Assembly: GCA_049281195.1 (NCBI GenBank)
Contig: JBAPRR010000434.1
Coordinates: forward strand, 1 to 27,887
DNA from: JBAPRR01 sp049281195
GTDB lineage: Bacteria; Actinomycetota; Acidimicrobiia; Acidimicrobiales; CAVXTF01
Direction: 5' to 3'
DNA: 27,887 nucleotides
The position numbers and the translations under genes were made by a program. Shown here piece by piece: positions 22,872-27,887 of the stretch. Within the stretch, counting starts at the first letter, position 1. Every line of letters starts with the position of its first letter. Below the pieces are notes generated by a model that was not told where the DNA came from, ran no database searches, and saw nothing but the letters and a program-made list of their open reading frames with translations.

Positions 22872-24176
22872 CTACGACGAGTAGTAGCTCGGTCCGAAGA
22901 AGTTGAGCAGTTGCTGTTTCGTGTATGTCGGCAGCGTATACGCCTTCCCAACCATGGTGTCGTCGATGACCGAGCTCGGCTGAAGCAGTGCATACGAGTT
23001 CTGGATGTTCGCCGTCGACATGTCATGCACAGTAGATGACCATGCGGGAGCAGGGAGGGTGATGTTCGTACCTGCCGGAACCGGATCCTTGTAGAAGGAG
23101 TTCAGCTGGTTGGTCACAGCGGCCGTGTTAGTCGTGCCGGCCCGCTTCACAGCGGTTGCCCAGTCCCAGATGATGTCGTGGCCGATCCCCGCAATTCCGA
23201 TATCGGTAAGGGTTCCGAACTTTTTGATGTCGTTCGCAAACGTTGAGATTGCAGGTGACAACGCGTTGGCTGACGGCCTCGCGTAGATCTGGGCACTCGC
23301 AATTCGGAACTGGCTCACCACCGAAGCGGGAATCCCCTGGATGACCTGGGGGTTGTCAGCCGTCGGTCCCGCCATCAGGTTGACGTTGTGCCAACCGAGG
23401 TTCGCAACCGCCGTCGCAGCTTCGTCGAACTGAGCACTCGGTACCTGGAGAAGGATCGTGTCGGCACCAGCCTGCTTGGCTTGCTGGATGGGGATGGACA
23501 GATCTACGTCTGTCGGGTCGAAAGCCTCGTGAGCGACGATATCGAAGCCCAGCTTCGGGAACAGAGTCAGGAACGCCGATGCCTCGGCTGCTGATCCGGT
23601 GTCGTCGCTGTTCAAAATGGCGACCTTATGAGCGTTCACCTTCTTCAACGAGACCGCCTGAAGGAGCGCCTGTTCATCAGGGGTGAAGTAGATGTTGAAG
23701 TTATACGGGTACTTGCTCGGATCCACGAAGGCCGGCGCCGGTTCGATCGTGATGATCTTCTCCGCTGTTGCGAACGGGATGTCCGCTTCAGCGCTCGTGG
23801 CGTACTCCCCGGGAAAGAGAAACGAAGGGTGGTACTGGTTGACAAGGCTTTGTGCCGCAAGTGCAGCCGTCGAAGGAGTCGACTGGTCGTCCTTGTACAC
23901 GACGACCAGCTTGCGTCCGAGCAAGCCGCCTTGTGCGTTGATCTCCTGAGCCCCTACCTGGATGCCCTCGAGGTCGGCTTCCCCGTAAGTCGCAAGGGTG
24001 CCTGACAGTGCAGTGACGACGGCCACGTAGATCGGGGCTTTTGAAGTCCCTCCACTGCCGCCACCGCTAGCGTTCGATGAACTTGGGGTGGATGAGCACG
24101 CCGCCGCGATGAGCGATATCCCCAGAAGTGCGCCTATGACACCGATTACCGGCCGGCGCCGACGATGCAAGAACAT
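22872..24176 (-). CDS. Branched-chain-type ABC substrate-binding lipoprotein
   Basis: 434 residues. The N-terminus MFLHRRRRPVIGVIGALLG has a positive stretch and hydrophobic core ending in the lipobox LIAAAC (Cys27), so it is a lipoprotein anchored on the outer face. A Ser/Gly-rich linker follows, then the type I periplasmic-binding fold: APIYVAVVTALSGTLATYGE, GIQVGAQEINAQGG, KLVVVYKDDQSTPS. It is the first gene of the importer operon and sets its specificity, which cannot be read from sequence. The Shine-Dalgarno GGGGAGG is about 10 bases upstream of the ATG at 24176. No KstR2-type site lies upstream. Confidence 0.93.
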   Translation of the reverse strand: MFLHRRRRPVIGVIGALLGISLIAAACSSTPSSSNASGGGSGGTSKAPIYVAVVTALSGTLATYGEADLEGIQVGAQEINAQGGLLGRKLVVVYKDDQSTPSTAALAAQSLVNQYHPSFLFPGEYATSAEADIPFATAEKIITIEPAPAFVDPSKYPYNFNIYFTPDEQALLQAVSLKKVNAHKVAILNSDDTGSAAEASAFLTLFPKLGFDIVAHEAFDPTDVDLSIPIQQAKQAGADTILLQVPSAQFDEAATAVANLGWHNVNLMAGPTADNPQVIQGIPASVVSQFRIASAQIYARPSANALSPAISTFANDIKKFGTLTDIGIAGIGHDIIWDWATAVKRAGTTNTAAVTNQLNSFYKDPVPAGTNITLPAPAWSSTVHDMSTANIQNSYALLQPSSVIDDTMVGKAYTLPTYTKQQLLNFFGPSYYSS

Positions 24177-24218
24177 TTTTTGTCTTACCTCCCCTTTTGG
24201 ATGCTTCGAATCTTTTGT

Positions 24219-24231
24219 GGTCAGGTTGACC
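24219..24231. promoter_or_regulatory. Inverted repeat upstream of the importer operon (candidate operator)
   Basis: GGTCA (24219-24223), GGT, TGACC (24227-24231): a 13-bp inverted repeat 43 bases upstream of the binding-protein start. It differs from the KstR2-type palindrome. No clear -35/-10 was identified around it. It is short enough to occur by chance. Confidence 0.3.
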
Positions 24232-24335
24232 GTTTGTCTCGAGTTCTAATGACGTTTTGGCTCAATTCATTGGCTTGTTCCCATCGCCGGCGTCCCGAAG
24301 TTTCCCCATTGGTCGGGAGCAACCAGCGCCCGGTA

Positions 24336-26717
24336 TCAAGGCGGTCCCGCCTCGGCGAGTGCCAATGTTTCGTACTTCTCAGGGACGTGGACGATTCCCC
24401 GTTTCTTCCAATCCTCGATCACCTCCGTTGAATAACCAATCTCATGGAGAATCTCCTCCGATTGCTCTCCGACCTGGGGCGCACTTGTGCATTTGGGCTC
24501 GTGTTCGGCGAGGAACACTTTTTGTGCCAGCCGAAAGTATTTTCCGAACAGAACGTTCTCTTCAGGAACGACTAAGCCCATATCGACCAGCCACTCATCG
24601 AAGGGACGGTTCTCCACAACAGAAGAAGGCACGCCACGCTCCGAGAAAACCTGCTCCCAATGACCGGTCGAAGAGCTCGCAAGTTCCGCCTCGATCACCC
24701 CTGACCACTCATGTCGCGGGACATCGCCAAGTGAGAAGGTCGATCCGAGAGCTTCGATTTCCTCGTTGGTCCTCGCCGCTATACAAAGCCAACCGTCGAT
24801 GCAGCGGTAGATCCGGAAGGTAGACGTATAGCCTTGCTGAAGCGTGTCCAAAGTGCAGGGCTCTTCTTCCACCGTCTTCACGACCATGTGAGGCGACATC
24901 ACGTAACCTGAGGTCGACAGCATCATCGTTTCCATCGACTGGCCTCCCTGCCCGCGACGCTGAGCAAGCAGCCCCAGCATCATCGCAGTGGCAGCGCCCA
25001 GCGCAGAGGCGGGGTCCGGATAGGAATCGTCGACCGGTGTATTTCCCTTTCCGGCTTGGATGATCCCGCTCCCGCATATGGCGTTACCGGTTGAATGGAA
25101 GGCGATCCGCCCTTTCTGCGGTCCTTTCGAGCCGTACGAAGAAGCGTTCACGTAGACGATGTCTTTGTTGATACCTCGAAGGGTTTCGTAATCCATTCCC
25201 AGCCTCTCCATAACCCCGGGCCGGAAGTTGTGGATGAATCCCTGCGCTCCGGCGACCAGGCGGCGCGCCGTCTCGATACCTTCGGGAGCCTTCAAGTCGA
25301 GCGAAATGCTCTCTTTGCCGTGCAGGAACTTCGCCGCTTGGATGCCCGTCCGGCGGTAAGGGTCACCTGAGGGAGGCTCGATCTTTATGATCCGTGCACC
25401 CAATTCGGCGAGCACTGATGTCGCCATCGGCCCGGCGATGAAGTAAGCCAGTTCGACAATCGTGGTTCCCTCGAGCAGGTGGGCCTTCGGTCTTGCTGGG
25501 ACCGAGCCCTGCACCGGGTAGCACTCCCATACCTTGTCGGTGTCTGCGACGCTCACGATCTCGTCGTTGTGCTGACCCAGCAATGGTGCACCCGTGCTGA
25601 TGCGGGCGGGCGTGTTCGAGCATGACGCGAGCGCCCCGAGCTGTCGCACTGTTCCATAAGTCGAGTCATAGATCGTGGCGACTTTGTCGTTGAGTGTCAT
25701 CTGCTTGTGCCAGAGAAACTCCGCAGGCGTGAAGAAAGGATCTGCGCCGATGTCGTATTCTTTGGTGAAGATCTCCATCCACTCTGACCGGGATCGCTCA
25801 GACATGCGCTCGCGGATCAACTCCTCGAGGGCATCCACGTCCGCTATCGCCGGAATGGCCATCGGTCCCTTTGAATAAGCGGGCTCTTCGAGCAGTGCTT
25901 GCATACCGAGCGCCTTCATCCAATTACTGAAGTGATGATCCTGGCGGGCACACATCTGAATGTGTTTCCCATCAGCGCATTTGGCGACAAGAAAGCAGAG
26001 CTCGATGCCTCGGTGCACTGTTGCGCGTTTGATCTGCTCTTCAGGAGGGATGGTCTCCTGCGTCATCTCCTGTCGCATCAAGAAGGCACTGGCCCCCATC
26101 ATCAGACTGGTCTCGATGTGCTCGCCGCGTCCGGTGTCGCTCCGGTTGATCAGCGCTGCGAGTACCGCCTGGAGCGCAAGCTGGGACGCTCCGAAGGAAC
26201 CGACAGGTGGACACGTGAAGATTGGGCCATCGCGAAGAGCTGGAACGTGTCCACCACTCAATCGATCTGCGCCAATCATGCGCCCGGTCCTCGCTGCGAC
26301 AAGGGCATCGCTCGACGGTACGTCAGTCAGGCCCTCGTACCGGCCGAATGCGGTTATCGAGCAATGGATGAGTCGAGGGTTCAACTCCTTCAGTGATTCA
26401 TAGACGAGACCCGCCTGGCCGGCCTTCGCGGGTGACAGGTCCTCCACGAAGACGTCGGAAGCAGCAATGACGTTCCTTAGTTTGTCGGCGTCGGTAGTCA
26501 AGTCGATGTCGAGCACCACGCTCTTTTTTTGCCTGTTCCAGAACGAGAATGCCGGAATCCGGCGAGCCCAGTCGCCTGAAGGAGGTTCTATCTTGATGAC
26601 CTCGGCGCCATAGTCGCCAAGTATCATCGTCGTTAGTGGCCCCGACATGCCCTGCGCGAGCTCTACGACGCGCAGTCCTTCGCAAACTGTCGGGTGGTTG
26701 TCCGCTCTGACGAGCAT
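24336..26717 (-). CDS. Tandem double class III CoA-transferase (CaiB/BaiF-CaiB/BaiF fusion)
   Basis: 793 residues, about twice a single CaiB. Domain 1 (~10-385) begins EGLRVVELAQGMSGPLTT and keeps the catalytic Asp137 (PSSDALVAA). Domain 2 (~415-785) begins LLEGTTIVELAYFIAGPMA and has His541 (RIAFHSTGNAIC) where the catalytic Asp should be. So only the first half seems able to form the acyl-anhydride. Class III enzymes work as interlocked dimers, so the fusion may mimic a heterodimer with one active site. The start is the ATG at 26717 with AAGGAGGAG 5 bases upstream; an ATG at 26744 is less likely. It is controlled by operator site 8. Confidence 0.9.
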   Translation of the reverse strand: MLVRADNHPTVCEGLRVVELAQGMSGPLTTMILGDYGAEVIKIEPPSGDWARRIPAFSFWNRQKKSVVLDIDLTTDADKLRNVIAASDVFVEDLSPAKAGQAGLVYESLKELNPRLIHCSITAFGRYEGLTDVPSSDALVAARTGRMIGADRLSGGHVPALRDGPIFTCPPVGSFGASQLALQAVLAALINRSDTGRGEHIETSLMMGASAFLMRQEMTQETIPPEEQIKRATVHRGIELCFLVAKCADGKHIQMCARQDHHFSNWMKALGMQALLEEPAYSKGPMAIPAIADVDALEELIRERMSERSRSEWMEIFTKEYDIGADPFFTPAEFLWHKQMTLNDKVATIYDSTYGTVRQLGALASCSNTPARISTGAPLLGQHNDEIVSVADTDKVWECYPVQGSVPARPKAHLLEGTTIVELAYFIAGPMATSVLAELGARIIKIEPPSGDPYRRTGIQAAKFLHGKESISLDLKAPEGIETARRLVAGAQGFIHNFRPGVMERLGMDYETLRGINKDIVYVNASSYGSKGPQKGRIAFHSTGNAICGSGIIQAGKGNTPVDDSYPDPASALGAATAMMLGLLAQRRGQGGQSMETMMLSTSGYVMSPHMVVKTVEEEPCTLDTLQQGYTSTFRIYRCIDGWLCIAARTNEEIEALGSTFSLGDVPRHEWSGVIEAELASSSTGHWEQVFSERGVPSSVVENRPFDEWLVDMGLVVPEENVLFGKYFRLAQKVFLAEHEPKCTSAPQVGEQSEEILHEIGYSTEVIEDWKKRGIVHVPEKYETLALAEAGPP

Positions 26718-26839
26718 CGAGCTCCTCCTTGAGCCCCACTCCATCGGGCCAGGGCTACCCGCTCGTTTTCACGAGCGATGATCCGGTTACCGTCGCCCGG
26801 GTCCATTGGTCCACACTGCAAGCTGTTGGTGCTGGTGGG

Positions 26840-26868
26840 AGTGTACGACCAATCGCTTGCTCGGTCAA
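26840..26868 (-). promoter_or_regulatory. Sigma70-like promoter of the tandem CaiB gene
   Basis: On the minus strand TTGACC (26868-26863), a 17-bp spacer, and TACACT (26845-26840). The palindrome at 26848-26861 is inside the spacer. The leader before the ATG at 26717 is about 115 bases. Confidence 0.7.
26848..26861. promoter_or_regulatory. KstR2-type operator, site 8 (tandem CaiB gene)
   Basis: ACCAATCGCTTGCT: CTTG is intact and the other half is CAAT, one base off. It lies in the promoter spacer of the tandem CaiB gene, 56 bases from site 9, so the two divergent genes here have one site each. Confidence 0.7.
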
Positions 26869-26916
26869 CAGGTAGGCGGTTTCGAATCGAATGGCAGGGT
26901 CTCATCGTTCAATTGA

Positions 26917-26930
26917 GCCAAGCGCTTGGT
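26917..26930. promoter_or_regulatory. KstR2-type operator, site 9 (TauD-like gene)
   Basis: GCCAAGCGCTTGGT with a perfect core. It is followed 3 bp later by a -10-like TAGGAT (26934-26939), the same 3-bp gap seen at ipdA. A TTGAGC at 26913-26918 overlaps its start but gives a short 15-bp spacer. Confidence 0.84.
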
Positions 26931-26990
26931 TGGTAGGATAAGCTACACCCGCCTCACAGTGCCCAGCTCTGAATGAACCGGAGGAGCCAG

Positions 26991-27851
26991 GTGGATCGGA
27001 AACTCGACATCCAGCCGATCGACGCTCCGATCGGAGCGGTCGTGAAAGGACTGCAGTTCGACGAGCCACTTGACCCCGATGCCCTGCAAAAGCTCTTCGA
27101 TGCCCTGGATCGTCACGTCGTCCTCGTGATCAGGGAGGCCGAGTTTCCGCGCGATGCGCACGTCGTTGTCGAGTTCTGCCGTCAGCTGGGAGTTCTCAGG
27201 CGGAGGGCTCCGGATCCAGCCGTTCTTCGTGATCTCCCGGAGGTGACGATCGTCTCGAACACTGACGATGACGGCGTCGTGGGCATTGCAGGTGCTTCAG
27301 AGCTCGACTGGCATGCCGACATGGCATTCACATTTCCTGTCACCAGATATGTCCTGCTCGACGCAGTGGAGGTGCCCAGCCGAGGCTCGGGTGGAGAGAC
27401 GGAGTTCACAGATCTGAGAGCCGCGTATAACACCCTTCCTAGGCACTTCAAGGAGCGGGTCGACTACCTGCAGGTCGAGTACACGATGCGCGCGGATGTG
27501 GCCGAAGGCACCTATTACTCGCAGCAAACCAGTGAGATGCCCAGGATCTCGCACCCGTTGGTACAGAAGAACTCACGAACCGGCGCCCGGTCGCTATGGC
27601 CGAACGGCGGATTCATCGATTCGAGGATCGTGGGAATGCCACAGCAGGAGAGTCGTGACCTCCTGGCGTCGTTGCGACTCCATGCCACGGCTCCGGAATT
27701 CGTCTACACGCACTCCTGGCTCGAGGGTGATGCGGTCCTTTGGGACAACATGGCGACCTTGCATTGCCGTCAGGGGTTCGACCCTCACGAGCGCCGGGTG
27801 GTCCGGCGCGTCTACATCGAGGACCGGAGCCCCGTCCAGGAGCCCTCGTGA
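26991..27851 (+). CDS. TauD/TfdA-family Fe(II)/2-oxoglutarate dioxygenase
   Basis: 286 residues. The iron site is His108-x-Asp110 (LDWHADMAF) and distal His258 (TLHCRQGF). Arg268 or Arg269 is placed to bind 2-oxoglutarate. LDIQPIDAPIGAVVKGLQF is the typical N-terminus. Family members hydroxylate a carbon next to a sulfonate, ether or carboxylate-bearing chain, consuming O2 and 2-oxoglutarate. In this cluster a first hydroxylation of the substrate is plausible. I chose the GTG at 26991 because GGAGGAG (26980-26986) lies 4 bases upstream; the ATG at 26973 lacks one. The stop overlaps the start of the next frame (GTGA). Confidence 0.9.
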   Translation: MDRKLDIQPIDAPIGAVVKGLQFDEPLDPDALQKLFDALDRHVVLVIREAEFPRDAHVVVEFCRQLGVLRRRAPDPAVLRDLPEVTIVSNTDDDGVVGIAGASELDWHADMAFTFPVTRYVLLDAVEVPSRGSGGETEFTDLRAAYNTLPRHFKERVDYLQVEYTMRADVAEGTYYSQQTSEMPRISHPLVQKNSRTGARSLWPNGGFIDSRIVGMPQQESRDLLASLRLHATAPEFVYTHSWLEGDAVLWDNMATLHCRQGFDPHERRVVRRVYIEDRSPVQEPS

Positions 27852-27887
27852 ATGCAGCTCCCAGCTGGAAGATCGGGTCGGTGAAGG
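27848..27887 (+). CDS. Start of a downstream gene, cut by the window edge
   Basis: A GTG at 27848 overlaps the TauD-like stop (GTGA) and has AGGAG 5 bases upstream. Thirteen codons are visible: MNAAPSWKIGSVK. The pattern W-x-I-G-x-V is common at the N-terminus of MBL-fold metallohydrolases, but this is far too short to assign. It is probably the second gene of the TauD operon. Confidence 0.4.
   Translation, partial: MNAAPSWKIGSVK

Noticed and set aside
24266..24279. Possible degenerate KstR2-type site upstream of the importer operon
   Set aside because: Only one half-site (CAAG on the minus strand) is intact; the other half has two mismatches, so it is not better than chance.

Overview
The window looks like chromosomal DNA from a GC-rich Actinomycetota (actinobacterium). 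I base this on two F420-type luciferase-like oxidoreductases, a KstR2-type TetR regulator with KstR2-type operators, frequent GTG/TTG starts, and IpdA/IpdB proteins very like those of Mycobacterium and Rhodococcus. The class cannot be fixed from sequence alone; an uncultured acidimicrobial or related lineage is possible. No rRNA, tRNA, CRISPR array, insertion sequence or phage gene was seen. Almost all of the DNA is coding.

Layout. 1-636 (-): a CitE/HpcH-type lyase cut by the left edge. 751-2766 (+): two LLM oxidoreductases. 2763-4440 (-): an IpdA/IpdB-like pair. 4565-6193 (-): an AMP-forming acyl-CoA ligase. 6314-8091 (+): an SDR epimerase and a TIM-barrel isomerase. 8081-9127 (-): an APH-type kinase. 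9259-10404 (+): an amidohydrolase. 10481-16507 (-): a four-gene unit hyuA-hyuB-AtuA-DUF4387. 16644-17794 (-): the TetR regulator and a SnoaL-like protein. 17934-19175 (+): a CaiB/BaiF CoA-transferase. 19189-24176 (-): a branched-chain-amino-acid-type ABC importer with a LivM-LivG fusion. 24336-26717 (-): a tandem double CaiB/BaiF protein. 26991-27851 (+): a TauD/TfdA dioxygenase, then the first codons of another gene.

The main result is a regulon read directly from the DNA. Nine intergenic copies of a 14-bp palindrome close to ACCAAGCGCTTGGT lie at 683, 1760, 4534, 6262, 9200, 16601, 17861, 26848 and 26917. They sit at nearly every promoter region except that of the importer. The motif fits the published KstR2 consensus AnCAAGnnCTTGnT, and the TetR protein in the window has the KstR2 recognition region. 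At several promoters the palindrome fills the -35/-10 spacer, as expected for a repressor.

Working model (inference): a carboxylic acid is imported by the Liv system or released inside the cell. It is activated to a CoA thioester by the ligase or the class III CoA-transferases, and oxidised by the dioxygenase, LLM and SDR enzymes. A cyclic beta-diketone-type CoA intermediate is then opened by the IpdAB-like hydrolase. The HyuAB-AtuA-DUF4387 unit and the CitE-like lyase would carboxylate or cleave the fragments. Most of these partners are absent from the classical cholesterol C/D-ring cluster. Acyl-CoA dehydrogenase, hydratase and thiolase genes are not in the window. This may be an undescribed KstR2-controlled pathway for a terpenoid, steroid-like or alicyclic substrate.
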